Assembly: GCA_029098065.1 (NCBI GenBank)
Contig: JAQXNP010000086.1
Coordinates: forward strand, 1 to 24,853
DNA: 24,853 nucleotides
Source of the DNA: Clostridiales bacterium
GTDB taxonomy: Bacteria; Bacillota; Clostridia; Oscillospirales; Oscillospiraceae
Reading direction: 5' to 3'
The position numbers were made by a program, and so were the translations under genes. Below, piece after piece: positions 15,052 through 22,843 of this stretch; the stretch's first letter is position 1, and the number at the start of each line of letters is the position of its first letter. The notes beneath the pieces are model-generated. The model was not told the origin of the DNA and searched no databases. It saw only the letters and a list, made by a program, of their open reading frames with translations.

Positions 15052-15056
15052 TACAA
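15028..15056 (-). promoter_or_regulatory. Promoter of the suf operon
   Basis: On the minus strand TTGTAA (15056-15051) and TAAAAT (15033-15028) are 17 bases apart. The site interleaves with the divergent promoter at 15023-15051. Confidence 0.65.
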
Positions 15057-15150
15057 TGAAAAGTGAGGGGAAATGTGGTATGCTGGGGAAAACGCCTTTC
15101 CGAAGCGATCTGCGGAACGGCGAATGTTCAGGCGGAGGAGGGACTCCAGA

Positions 15151-15867
15151 ATGAAAACAGCTCTTGTGACCGGCGGTAGCCGCGGGATCGGCTCCGCAGT
15201 GGCCCGGCGGCTGGCCGCTGACGGATACCGGGTGGCGGTCAACTACCGCGCGTCCCGGGACCGGGCGGAGGCCCTGGCGGCGGAGATCGGCGGAATTGCC
15301 GTCCAGGCTGACGTGTCAGACAGCGGCCAGGTGGGGAAGATGGTTGACACTGTGTTAGAAAAATTTTGTCAACTTGACATTTTGGTGTGTAATGCGGGCG
15401 TGGCCTGGCAGGGACTGCTTCAGGATATGACTGACGCCGACTGGCGGCGGCTGACGGGGGTGGATCTGGACGGAGTTTTCTACTGCTGCAGAGCGGTTCT
15501 CCCGGGGATGATCCGGCGGAAAAGCGGGAAAATCATCACCATTTCCTCCATGTGGGGACAGGTGGGCGGCTCCTGTGAGGCAGCGTATTCCGCCGCTAAG
15601 GCGGGGGTGATCGGACTGACCCGCGCCCTGGCGAAAGAGGTGGGACCGTCGGGAATCACGGTGAACTGCGTGGCCCCCGGCGTCATCGATACAGAGATGA
15701 ACGCAGCCCTTGGGCCCCAGGCGCTTGCGGAGTTGGCGGAGGAGACTCCGGCGGGCCGGCTGGGCCGGGCGGAGGACGTGGCGGAATGTGTGGCGTTTCT
15801 GTGCTCCCCGGGGGCCGATTTTGTGACCGGACAGGTTCTGGCCCCCAACGGCGGGCTGGTCGTTTAA
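15151..15867 (+). CDS. FabG-like short-chain dehydrogenase/reductase
   Basis: The 238-residue protein has the NAD(P)-binding motif TGGSRGIGSAVAR and CNAGV. The catalytic residues are in ISSMWGQVGGSCEAAYSAAK (Ser, Tyr and Lys), and the FabG-type tail PAGRLGRAEDVAECVAFL is present. It is close to FabG in length and pattern, but the end reads GQVLAPNGGLVV where FabG usually has a VDGG motif. It stands alone, away from the fab genes at the left edge, so it may act on another 3-oxo substrate. GGAGGAGGGA lies just before ATG 15151; upstream in-frame starts lack such a site. No clear terminator follows before the liv promoter. Confidence 0.87.
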   Translation: MKTALVTGGSRGIGSAVARRLAADGYRVAVNYRASRDRAEALAAEIGGIAVQADVSDSGQVGKMVDTVLEKFCQLDILVCNAGVAWQGLLQDMTDADWRRLTGVDLDGVFYCCRAVLPGMIRRKSGKIITISSMWGQVGGSCEAAYSAAKAGVIGLTRALAKEVGPSGITVNCVAPGVIDTEMNAALGPQALAELAEETPAGRLGRAEDVAECVAFLCSPGADFVTGQVLAPNGGLVV

Positions 15868-15930
15868 GTAAAATTCGTCATTTTTCATGAAACGAAAGTC
15901 CGCCGCATAAGCACATTGTGGAAAACAACG

Positions 15931-15967
15931 GTTGACAATTGGCCCGCCTCATTTTATAATTGTCAAC
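15931..15967 (+). promoter_or_regulatory. Consensus promoter of the liv operon inside a perfect inverted repeat
   Basis: TTGACA (15932-15937), 17 bases, then TATAAT (15955-15960) is an exact sigma-A consensus. GTTGACAATT (15931-15940) and AATTGTCAAC (15958-15967) form a perfect 10-base inverted repeat whose arms cover the -35 and the -10/start site. The promoter match is firm; a repressor operator is inferred. Confidence 0.9.
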
Positions 15968-15990
15968 AATCCAAAGGAGGTTTAAATGAA

Positions 15991-17202
15991 ATGAAAAAAC
16001 GCATTCTTGCTCTGACCCTGGCCGGGACCATGACCATGGGTCTGCTGGCCGGCTGCGGCGGCGGCAGCACCGAGTCCGCTGCTCCTTCTGACGCAACTGA
16101 ATCCACTGCTCCCGCTGAGTCCGCCTCTGCCGCTGAGGGCGGCGTCATCAAGATCGGCGGCATTGGCCCCCTGACCGGCGGCGCCGCTGTGTACGGCCTG
16201 GCCACCAAGCAGGGTGCCGAGGTTGCCGTGGAGGAGATCAACGCTCTGGGCGGACTTCAGTTCTCTCTGGACTTCCAGGATGATGAGGGAGATGCCGAAA
16301 AGGCCGTTAACGCCTATAACAAGCTGAAGGGCAATGGCGTTCAGCTGATCTACGGCTGCACCACCACCACCCCCTGCGTGGCCGTGGCCGCCGAGACCTT
16401 TAATGACCGTTACTTCCAGCTGACCCCCTCCGCCTCCTCCACCAGCGTGACTGAGGGTAAGGACAATGTGTTCCAGGTCTGCTTCACCGACCCCAACCAG
16501 GGCACTACTGCTGCTGATTACATCAAGGACAACGGCCTGGGCACCAAGGTGGCCGTGATCTACAACAACGGCGATGCCTACTCCACCGGCATTTACAACT
16601 CTTTCCAGAGCGAGGCTGATACCATCGGTCTGGAGATCGTGACGGTCCAGACCTTCCCCGATGACACCAATACTGACTTTACCGTGCAGCTGAGCGCCGC
16701 CAAGGACGCCGGTGCCGATCTGGTGTTTATGCCCATCTATTACACCCCCGCTTCCCTGATCCTGAACCAGGCCAAGACCATGGGCTACGCCCCCACCTTC
16801 TTCGGCTGCGACGGTATGGACGGCATCCTGGATCTGGAGGGCTTCGATGTCTCTTTGGCCGAGGGACTGATGCTGATGACTCCTTTCAACGCTTGGGGCG
16901 AGGATGAGCGCACAGTCAGCTTCGTGAAGGCTTATCAGGATGCTTACGGCACCATTCCCAACCAGTTTGCTGCCGATGGCTATGACTGCATATACGCCAT
17001 CTATGAGGCCTGCATGAAGGCCGGCATCACTGCGGAAACCAGTCCCACCGATGTCTGCGAGAAGCTCATCGCCACCTTTACCGACAGCGCTTTCAGCGTG
17101 GACGGCCTGACCGGCACCGGCATGACCTGGGGCACCAACGGTGAGGTCACCAAGGCCCCTGTGGTTGTCAAGGTCGAGGGCGGCGTGTACGTTACCCAGT
17201 AA
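15991..17202 (+). CDS. Branched-chain amino-acid type substrate-binding lipoprotein (LivJ/LivK family)
   Basis: The 403-residue protein begins with a lipoprotein signal (MKKRILALTLAG, then GLLAGC, lipidated Cys22). A Ser/Ala/Glu-rich linker follows, then a type I periplasmic-binding fold (IKIGGIGPLTGGAAVYG, YNKLKGNGVQLIYGC, VAVIYNNGDAYSTG, GYDCIYAIYEA). It catches Leu/Ile/Val or a related ligand outside the membrane for LivHMGF; the ligand cannot be fixed from sequence. AAAGGAGG is at 15973-15980. ATG 15991 is the start; an earlier ATG at 15986 is out of frame and stops after two codons. Codons are more biased to highly expressed forms than those of neighbours, which fits the strong promoter. 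Confidence 0.93.
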   Translation: MKKRILALTLAGTMTMGLLAGCGGGSTESAAPSDATESTAPAESASAAEGGVIKIGGIGPLTGGAAVYGLATKQGAEVAVEEINALGGLQFSLDFQDDEGDAEKAVNAYNKLKGNGVQLIYGCTTTTPCVAVAAETFNDRYFQLTPSASSTSVTEGKDNVFQVCFTDPNQGTTAADYIKDNGLGTKVAVIYNNGDAYSTGIYNSFQSEADTIGLEIVTVQTFPDDTNTDFTVQLSAAKDAGADLVFMPIYYTPASLILNQAKTMGYAPTFFGCDGMDGILDLEGFDVSLAEGLMLMTPFNAWGEDERTVSFVKAYQDAYGTIPNQFAADGYDCIYAIYEACMKAGITAETSPTDVCEKLIATFTDSAFSVDGLTGTGMTWGTNGEVTKAPVVVKVEGGVYVTQ

Positions 17203-17245
17203 TCTCCCCTTGCGGGAACTGCTTTCAAGCAAGCCAAGGGAGCCC

Positions 17246-17283
17246 AAAGAGGGTTGCCGAGTTTCCTCGGCAACCCTCTTTTC
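17246..17283 (+). terminator. Terminator between the binding protein and livH
   Basis: A 15-base-pair stem (17247-17261 with 17266-17280) with loop TTTC is followed by TTTTCCCTCTTT. It lies 44 bases after the binding-protein stop. It probably lets only part of the transcription continue into livHMGF, giving more binding protein than membrane parts. Confidence 0.85.
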
Positions 17284-17301
17284 CCTCTTTACCCCGTATT
17301 G

Positions 17302-17348
17302 TATGACGGACACATCGGCGGTGGCTGAACACCGATGTGTCTGTCATA
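17302..17348 (+). repeat. Long stem-loop before livH
   Basis: TATGACGGACACATCGG (17302-17318) pairs with CCGATGTGTCTGTCATA (17332-17348), 17 pairs with one G-U, and a 13-base loop. No U-tract follows, so it is not an intrinsic terminator. It could protect the 5' end of processed livHMGF RNA or bind a protein. Confidence 0.6.
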
Positions 17349-17397
17349 TAGCCCTCGCCGCGAGGCGGCAGGAATGATAGAGAAAGAGGTGATTGTT

Positions 17398-18300
17398 TTG
17401 AGCCTTCTCAACAATCTGATCAATGGAATCAGCCTGGGCAGTGTGTACGCCATTATCGCCCTGGGCTATACCATGGTCTACGGCATTGCAAAGATGCTGA
17501 ACTTTGCCCACGGCGATGTTATCATGGTGGGCGCGTATATCTGCTTCTTCGCCACTCAGAACTTCGGTCTGAATCCCGTCGTGGGGGTGATTCTGGCTAT
17601 GCTGGTGTGTACCGTTCTGGGCATCGTGATCGAGCGGCTGGCGTACAAGCCTCTGCGGTCAGCTCCTTCTCTGGCGGTGCTGATCACCGCCATCGGCGTG
17701 AGCTATTTTCTCCAGAACAGCGCCCTGCTGATGTGGAAATCCGACCCCAAAATTTTCCCCAAATTTTTCTCTTACACCGATGCCGAAGGCACGGTCCACA
17801 GCGGGATTACCCTGTTTGACGGCCAGCTCACCATCACCTATGTGGCGATCGTCACCGTGGCGGCCTGTGTGGTCATCATGATCGGCCTGACCCTGTTTAC
17901 CGGTAAGACTAAAATGGGCAAGGCGATGCGAGCCTGCTCCGAGGATAAGTCCGCCGCTCAGTTGATGGGGATCAATGTGAACACCACAATCTCCATGACC
18001 TTTGCCATCGGCTCCGCACTGGCGGCAATCGCCGGCGTGCTGCTTTGTTCCACCTATCAGACGCTGATGCCTACCACGGGATCCCTGCCCGGAATCAAGG
18101 CCTTTACCGCTGCCGTATTCGGCGGGATCGGCTCCATTCCCGGCGCCATGCTGGGGGGCATTCTGCTGGGGATCATTGAGATCTTTGCCAAGACGGTCAA
18201 TACTCAGCTCTCCGACGCGGTGGTTTTCGGCGTCCTCATTGTGGTGCTGCTGGTCAAGCCCACCGGTTTGTTGGGCAAGGCCGTGCGCGAGAAAGTTTGA
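17398..18300 (+). CDS. livH: Branched-chain amino-acid ABC permease LivH
   Basis: The 300-residue membrane protein has about eight hydrophobic segments. It shows LivH hallmarks: NGISLGSVYAIIALGYTMVYG, MLNFAHGDVIMVGAY and the ATPase-contact loop KMGKAMRACSEDKSAAQLMGI. The late segment FGGIGSIPGAMLGGILLG is also typical. It forms half of the translocation channel with LivM. I chose TTG 17398 because GAGGTGA lies 5 bases before it. ATG 17374 and GTG 17389 are in frame but have weaker sites; ATG 17374 would add 8 residues. Confidence 0.92.
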   Translation: MSLLNNLINGISLGSVYAIIALGYTMVYGIAKMLNFAHGDVIMVGAYICFFATQNFGLNPVVGVILAMLVCTVLGIVIERLAYKPLRSAPSLAVLITAIGVSYFLQNSALLMWKSDPKIFPKFFSYTDAEGTVHSGITLFDGQLTITYVAIVTVAACVVIMIGLTLFTGKTKMGKAMRACSEDKSAAQLMGINVNTTISMTFAIGSALAAIAGVLLCSTYQTLMPTTGSLPGIKAFTAAVFGGIGSIPGAMLGGILLGIIEIFAKTVNTQLSDAVVFGVLIVVLLVKPTGLLGKAVREKV

Positions 18301-18310
18301 GGTGACGGAT

Positions 18311-19381
18311 ATGAAAACACTCTCTCCCGGCCGCAAGCGGCTGATTGATAATTCCATCACCTATGGCATCGTCATAGCGGCCTATATTATTCTTCAGATT
18401 ATGAACGCCGGCGGTCACATGTCCCCGTCCCTGCAGGGCCTGCTGGTGCCTATCTGTGCCTATATCACCATGGCGATTTCCCTGAACCTGGTGGTGGGCA
18501 TTTCCGGTGAACTTTCTCTGGGCCATGCGGGCTTCATGAGCGTGGGCGCCTTCTCCGGCGTGGTTGCCTCCATGTCTTTGCAGCAGGCAATCCCTTCCGG
18601 CTCCATCCGCCTGGCTGTGTCCATGGTGGTGGGTGCGCTGTGCGCCGGAGTGGCCGGGCTGATCGTGGGCGTACCTGTGCTCCGCCTGCGGGGCGATTAT
18701 CTGGCCATCGTGACGCTGGCCTTCGGCGAGATTATCAAAAATATTATCAACGTCCTCTATGTGGGCGTGGATCAAAACGGCATTCACTTTTCCACTGCCA
18801 ACGAAATGGCCCTGAATCTGGAAGAGGGCGGTATGGCCATCCTGAAGGGGCCCATGGGGGTGACCTCCAACGTCAAGCTGTCCTCGTTTACCGCTGGTTT
18901 TATCCTGGTGATGATCGCTCTGGTGGTGGCGCTGAACCTAATCAACAGCCGTTCCGGACGGGCCATCATGGCCCTGCGGGACAACCGCATCGCCGCCGAG
19001 AGCGTTGGGATCGGCGCCACCAAGTACAAACTGATGGCCTTTGTCACCTCCGCGGTGATGGCCGGCGCCGCCGGCGCGCTGTATGCCATGAATTTTTCCT
19101 CCTTCGCTGCCAAGAAGTTCGACTTCAACACCTCCATTCTGATCCTGGTGTTTGTTGTGCTGGGCGGCCTGGGCAATATCCGCGGGTCCGTCATTGCCGC
19201 CGCCCTGCTGTATGTGTTGCCTGAGTTGCTGCGGGATTTCTACGATTACCGGATGCTGATCTACGCTGTTGTCCTGATCCTGGTGATGCTGGCCACCAAC
19301 AATCCCACGATCAAGGGCTTCTTTGCCCGGTTCTTCCGTAAGGAGAAAGAGGAGACCGCGAAAGGAGGTGCCGCCCAATGA
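18311..19381 (+). CDS. livM: Branched-chain amino-acid ABC permease LivM
   Basis: The 356-residue membrane protein is the second channel half. It has LNLVVGISGELSLGHAGFMS, LRLRGDYLAIVTLAFGEII, and the EAA-like loop SRSGRAIMALRDNRIAAESV. The late block LGGLGNIRGSVIAAALLYVLP is also present. A charged cytosolic tail rich in Lys and Glu follows the last membrane segment. GAGGTGA at 18299-18305 overlaps the livH stop and sits 6 bases before ATG 18311. Its TGA overlaps the livG ATG. Confidence 0.93.
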   Translation: MKTLSPGRKRLIDNSITYGIVIAAYIILQIMNAGGHMSPSLQGLLVPICAYITMAISLNLVVGISGELSLGHAGFMSVGAFSGVVASMSLQQAIPSGSIRLAVSMVVGALCAGVAGLIVGVPVLRLRGDYLAIVTLAFGEIIKNIINVLYVGVDQNGIHFSTANEMALNLEEGGMAILKGPMGVTSNVKLSSFTAGFILVMIALVVALNLINSRSGRAIMALRDNRIAAESVGIGATKYKLMAFVTSAVMAGAAGALYAMNFSSFAAKKFDFNTSILILVFVVLGGLGNIRGSVIAAALLYVLPELLRDFYDYRMLIYAVVLILVMLATNNPTIKGFFARFFRKEKEETAKGGAAQ

Positions 19382-20229
19382 CCATGCCGAAAAGAGAACC
19401 CACCAAGCTGGTGGAGGTCCCCAGCCCGAACAAGATTCCGGAGCGGGACATTGATAAGACTCCCATTCTGGAATGCCAGCATCTGGGAATTGACTTCGGC
19501 GGCCTGACCGCCGTCAATGAGTTCAATATGGCCATCGGCCGCACCGAGATCACCGGCCTGATCGGCCCCAACGGCGCCGGCAAGACCACCGTGTTCAACC
19601 TGCTGACCAAGGTCTATCAGCCCACCCGGGGCACCATTCTGCTGGACGGCATCGACACCCACAATATGAACACGGTCCAGGTGAACAAGGCGGGGATTGC
19701 CCGCACCTTCCAGAACATCCGCCTGTTCAGCAACCTGACGGTGGAGGACAACGTCAAGCTGGGCCTCCACAACCACATCGGATATGGTATGTGGTCGGGC
19801 ATCTTCCGCCTTCCCCGGTACTGGAAAGAGGAGAAAGTGGCTCATGAGCGGGCCATGGAGCTTCTGAGCATCTTCGAGATGGAAGATCTGGCCAATGCCA
19901 AGGCGGGAAGCCTCCCCTACGGCGCCCAGCGCCGGCTGGAGATCGTCCGGGCCCTGGCCACCAACCCCTCCCTGCTCCTGCTGGATGAGCCCGCCGCCGG
20001 CATGACCCCCTCCGAGACCGCCGAGCTCATGGAGAATATCGTGAAGATCCGGGATACCTTCCAGATCGCTGTCCTCCTCATTGAGCACGATATGTCCCTG
20101 GTTATGGGGATCTGCGAGGGGATCTGCGTGCTGAACTTCGGCCAGATCATCGCCAAGGGCACGCCCGACGAGATCAAGAACAACCCCCAGGTCATCGAGG
20201 CCTACCTGGGCACCAAGAAGGAGGGCTGA
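19378..20229 (+). CDS. livG: Branched-chain amino-acid ABC ATPase LivG
   Basis: The 283-residue ATPase has Walker A GPNGAGKTT, the LivG-type ARTFQNIRLFSNLTVEDN, signature region LPYGAQRRLEIVRALA, Walker B LLLLDEPAAGM and switch His in LLIEHDM. About 28 charged N-terminal residues (MTMPKREPTKLVEV and on) precede the conserved start of the fold, longer than in many relatives. AAAGGAGGTG before ATG 19378 and the ATGA overlap with livM make this start convincing. LivG pairs with LivF under the LivH/LivM channel. Confidence 0.94.
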   Translation: MTMPKREPTKLVEVPSPNKIPERDIDKTPILECQHLGIDFGGLTAVNEFNMAIGRTEITGLIGPNGAGKTTVFNLLTKVYQPTRGTILLDGIDTHNMNTVQVNKAGIARTFQNIRLFSNLTVEDNVKLGLHNHIGYGMWSGIFRLPRYWKEEKVAHERAMELLSIFEMEDLANAKAGSLPYGAQRRLEIVRALATNPSLLLLDEPAAGMTPSETAELMENIVKIRDTFQIAVLLIEHDMSLVMGICEGICVLNFGQIIAKGTPDEIKNNPQVIEAYLGTKKEG

Positions 20230-20232
20230 GGG

Positions 20233-20934
20233 ATGCTGAAGGTTGAAAACATCAACGTCTATTATGGTGCCATCCATGCCATCAAGGGAGTCTCCTTCGA
20301 GGTCAACGACGGCGAGATCGTCACCCTGATCGGGGCCAACGGCGCCGGAAAATCCACCACCCTTCAGACCATCTCCGGCCTGCTCCATTCCACCACCGGC
20401 TCCATCACCTTTCAGGGGGAGAACATCTCCGGCGTTCCCGCCCCGAAACTGGTGAGCAAGGGGCTGGCCCAAGTGCCTGAGGGGCGCCGTGTCTTCCTGA
20501 ACATGACGGTGCAGGAGAATCTGGAGATGGGGGCCTATACCCGTCCCAACTCAGAGATAGAACCGGGGCTGGAGAGGGTCTACGAGCTCTTCCCCAGACT
20601 GAAGGAGCGCTATCGTCAGGTGGCGGGGACCCTTTCCGGCGGCGAGCAGCAGATGCTGGCCATGGGGCGGGCCCTCATGTCCTCCCCCAAGCTGATGATG
20701 CTGGACGAACCCTCCATGGGCCTGGCGCCCATCCTGGTGGATCAGATTTTCGATATCATCAAGGCCCTTCACAAGAAGGGCACCACCATCCTGCTGGTGG
20801 AGCAGAACGCCCAGATGGCCCTGTCGGTGGCCGACCGGGGCTACGTGCTGGAGACCGGGCGCATTGTCTCCTCCGGCACCGGCGCCGAGCTGCTGGCCGA
20901 TGAGCGGGTCAAGAAAGCGTACCTGGGCGGCTGA
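20233..20934 (+). CDS. livF: Branched-chain amino-acid ABC ATPase LivF
   Basis: The 233-residue ATPase has the normal LivF length. It has NVYYGAIHAIKGVSFEV, Walker A GANGAGKST, the LivF block LAQVPEGRRVFLNMTVQENL, signature LSGGEQQMLAMGRALM and Walker B LMMLDEPSMGLAP, followed by LLVEQNA with the switch region. It begins 3 bases after livG, with GGAGG in the end of that gene. It is the last gene of the liv operon. Confidence 0.95.
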   Translation: MLKVENINVYYGAIHAIKGVSFEVNDGEIVTLIGANGAGKSTTLQTISGLLHSTTGSITFQGENISGVPAPKLVSKGLAQVPEGRRVFLNMTVQENLEMGAYTRPNSEIEPGLERVYELFPRLKERYRQVAGTLSGGEQQMLAMGRALMSSPKLMMLDEPSMGLAPILVDQIFDIIKALHKKGTTILLVEQNAQMALSVADRGYVLETGRIVSSGTGAELLADERVKKAYLGG

Positions 20935-20949
20935 CAAAGAGCATAGGAA

Positions 20950-20985
20950 ACGGGGCGGGCCGGCGGGCCCGCCCCGTCTGTTTTT
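20950..20985 (+). terminator. Terminator of the liv operon
   Basis: A 12-base-pair GC-rich stem (20950-20961 with 20966-20977) has loop GGCG and is followed by CTGTTTTT. It lies 15 bases after the livF stop. The convergent lipoprotein gene ends at 20989 and may use the same hairpin, although its minus-strand U-tract is short. Confidence 0.9.
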
Positions 20986-20988
20986 CTC

Positions 20989-21816
20989 TCATGTCCGGGC
21001 GGCGTACCACACCGCATCGCCGGACAGCAGCTCCTCCAGCCAGGCGCTGAACTCCGCCTCGGTGACCCCCTGGCCGGCAATGGCGTAATAGGGGCCCCAG
21101 TCGGTATTGCCCAGCAGCTCTGCCCGGAAGATCCCGTTTTCAAAAAATAACCGCTGATAGTAACTGGTGGCCGCGCCGCCGGACCCCACAAAGACGCCGT
21201 TGGTCTGAAGCATCTCGAACCACCGAACGGGCATATAGGTTCCATAAAAGCCGTTCTGCCCGCGGAACAGGGCGAGATACCAGCCGCCCCAGTCGTTGGA
21301 CCAGAGGATGAGTTCCAGATTCCCGTCCCCGTCCAGATCACACAGAGAGAAGGAGGCCAGGGAATACTCCTCCGGATTTTGGGCGGCTTCGCTGATGGTG
21401 GAGGGGAAAAAGGTCTCCAGCCGCAGTGCCTCCGTGGCCTCCGCCGTCTTTCCGGACTCGGGACAGGGGGCGGCCAGGAAGGACTCCCCCTCCGTCAGCA
21501 CCGGGAAGAAGGCGGACAGAGCCTCCCAGTCCTCCGGAGTCAGTTCCCGCTCATAAGAGGAAAAGTCCACCTGGGAGAGAGGGACGTCCTCACCGGGCCA
21601 GCCGGACGTCTCCGATCCGGCGGCGGGAGGCTCGGAGGCGGCAGGGGCAGGCGTTTCAGGGACCGGCTCCGGAGACGGCGGGGCGGAGACCTCCGCTGCG
21701 GCCGGCGTGGGCGAGGGGGAGGCGGATGGCTGGGCGGGGGGCACCCCGCCGCCGCAGCCCGTCAAAAGAAAGCAAAGCCCGCAGAACAGGGGCCAGATCG
21801 CGGGAATCCGTTTCAT
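20989..21816 (-). CDS. Lipoprotein of unknown function with a Ca-loop-like motif
   Basis: The 275-residue protein starts with a lipoprotein signal (LLTGC, lipidated Cys21). Residues about 22-75 form a Pro/Ala/Ser/Glu linker, as in surface-anchored proteins. The following domain contains DLDGDGNLEL at 160-169, a D-x-D-x-D-G loop of the kind that binds calcium in VCBS/FG-GAP-like and EF-hand-like proteins, then an aromatic-rich stretch (WSNDWGGWYLALFRG). I do not recognise the full family. GGAGG lies about 12 bases before ATG 21816; the frame remains open 13 codons upstream, but the signal peptide fixes this start. It appears to be a single gene. Confidence 0.78.
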   Translation of the reverse strand: MKRIPAIWPLFCGLCFLLTGCGGGVPPAQPSASPSPTPAAAEVSAPPSPEPVPETPAPAASEPPAAGSETSGWPGEDVPLSQVDFSSYERELTPEDWEALSAFFPVLTEGESFLAAPCPESGKTAEATEALRLETFFPSTISEAAQNPEEYSLASFSLCDLDGDGNLELILWSNDWGGWYLALFRGQNGFYGTYMPVRWFEMLQTNGVFVGSGGAATSYYQRLFFENGIFRAELLGNTDWGPYYAIAGQGVTEAEFSAWLEELLSGDAVWYAART

Positions 21817-21852
21817 GCTGTTGTAATCCTCCGTTTCTGATGCGCACGGCAT

Positions 21853-21883
21853 CAAAATACCGCCCGGCTTTCCGGGCGGTATT
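21853..21883 (-). terminator. Terminator of the rlmA gene
   Basis: AATACCGCCCGG (21856-21867) and CCGGGCGGTATT (21872-21883) form a 12-pair stem. Read on the minus strand it ends in TATTTTGATG, a short U-tract, about 50 bases after the rlmA stop. Confidence 0.7.
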
Positions 21884-21891
21884 CAGCATAG

Positions 21892-21924
21892 TCGTTTCCG
21901 GGCGGACAGTCCACCCGGAAACGG
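21892..21924. repeat. Second hairpin next to the rlmA terminator
   Basis: CGTTTCCGGG (21893-21902) pairs with CCCGGAAACG (21914-21923), and three inner pairs follow after a mismatch. It shares TTCCGGGCGG with the neighbouring hairpin. There is no U-tract on either strand. Its role is unknown. Confidence 0.5.
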
Positions 21925-21934
21925 CTACAATTGA

Positions 21935-22780
21935 TTACAAAACGGCAACACCGCCCCGGACGCTTCCGGTCCGCCGGAACACATGGACGCGGAACTGGGC
22001 GGTGACGGTGAGGGTGTTCAGTGCCGCCAGCCGTTCCGACCCCGCCTTCGGGGTTTTCCAGCAGTAAGGCGTCATGCGGAACAGATCGGAAATGTCCTCC
22101 CGCCGGGGGAGGGTGAACCGGGTCTCTACCGGGACCACATCCTGATAGCGGAAGCCGGGATAGGTCTCCCGCTTTTCCCCGTTCTCATAGGGACGGTCGT
22201 AGAGAACCTCCTTCAGCTCCCACAGATGCCGGGGTCCAGGCACCACATAGAGAAAGACTCCGCCGGGACGCAGCACCCGGGCAAACTCCTCCGCCGCCAG
22301 CGGGGAAAAGCAGTCCACTACCGCGTCCACCCCTCCGTCCGCCGCCGGAAGATGGTACACCGAGGCCACGGCCAGCTCCGCTTCCGGACAGCGGCGGGCC
22401 GCCTTTTTCACCGCCGGCTTGGACAGGTCCACCCCGGCGGTCCGGCCCCCTTTGGCGGCGGCGGCGGAAGCCAGCGCGGCGGTGTACCATCCCTCGCCGC
22501 AGCCGGCGTCCAGCAGGGAGGGAGCGTCCCCGGTCTCCCGGCGGAACAGTTCGCACAGCGTATCCCGGAGGGGCTGATACCATCCGCCCTCCAGAAACCG
22601 GGTCCGGGCGGCGGCCATCTCCCTGTCGTCGCCCGGGGCTTTGGAGTGCTGCCGGTTGGCGGGGAGAAGATTCACGTAGCCCTCTTTGGCGATATCGTAG
22701 CAGTGCCCGTTGGGGCAGATATAAGCCCGCTCCCCCCGTTCCAGGGGAGCGGAGCAGATGGGACAGCAGAACAGGCTCAC
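21935..22780 (-). CDS. rlmA: 23S rRNA (guanine-N1) methyltransferase, RlmA family
   Basis: The 281-residue protein has the RlmA layout. An N-terminal zinc finger (Cys6, Cys9, Cys22, His26, in CCPICSAPL and CPNGHCYDIAKEGYVNLL) is followed by a loop ending GDDREMAAAR and by a SAM-dependent methyltransferase fold with LLDAGCGEGWYTAAL. Members methylate G745 or G748 of 23S rRNA near the exit tunnel; the second kind affects tylosin-type macrolides. Which base is used cannot be read from sequence. GTG 22780 is chosen because AAAGGAGG lies 8 bases before it; an in-frame ATG at 22834 sits on the promoter's -35. Confidence 0.88.
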   Translation of the reverse strand: MSLFCCPICSAPLERGERAYICPNGHCYDIAKEGYVNLLPANRQHSKAPGDDREMAAARTRFLEGGWYQPLRDTLCELFRRETGDAPSLLDAGCGEGWYTAALASAAAAKGGRTAGVDLSKPAVKKAARRCPEAELAVASVYHLPAADGGVDAVVDCFSPLAAEEFARVLRPGGVFLYVVPGPRHLWELKEVLYDRPYENGEKRETYPGFRYQDVVPVETRFTLPRREDISDLFRMTPYCWKTPKAGSERLAALNTLTVTAQFRVHVFRRTGSVRGGVAVL

Positions 22781-22804
22781 GTCCAGCGCCTCCTTTTCTG
22801 CTCT

Positions 22805-22834
22805 ATTATACGGAGAAAAGATTCGCTTGTCCAA
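22805..22834 (-). promoter_or_regulatory. Promoter of rlmA
   Basis: On the minus strand TTGGAC (22834-22829) is followed after 18 bases by TATAAT (22810-22805). It lies 25 bases before the GTG start. Confidence 0.75.
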
Positions 22835-22843
22835 TCCCTCAGT

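Noticed and set aside
15351..15400. TTGACA-like elements inside the FabG-like gene as an internal promoter
   Set aside because: They encode conserved residues (DTVLEKF, QLDILVCNAG), and no -10 element was found at proper spacing.
15982..17313. A 443-codon minus-strand frame opposite the liv binding-protein gene
   Set aside because: It is the antisense of a strongly supported gene, has no SD site and no known motif, and is low-complexity (Gly, His, Val). High GC leaves such antisense frames open.
22781..22834. Longer rlmA reading from ATG 22834
   Set aside because: That ATG lies on the -35 element of the rlmA promoter, while GTG 22780 has AAAGGAGG at the right distance and begins just before the zinc finger.
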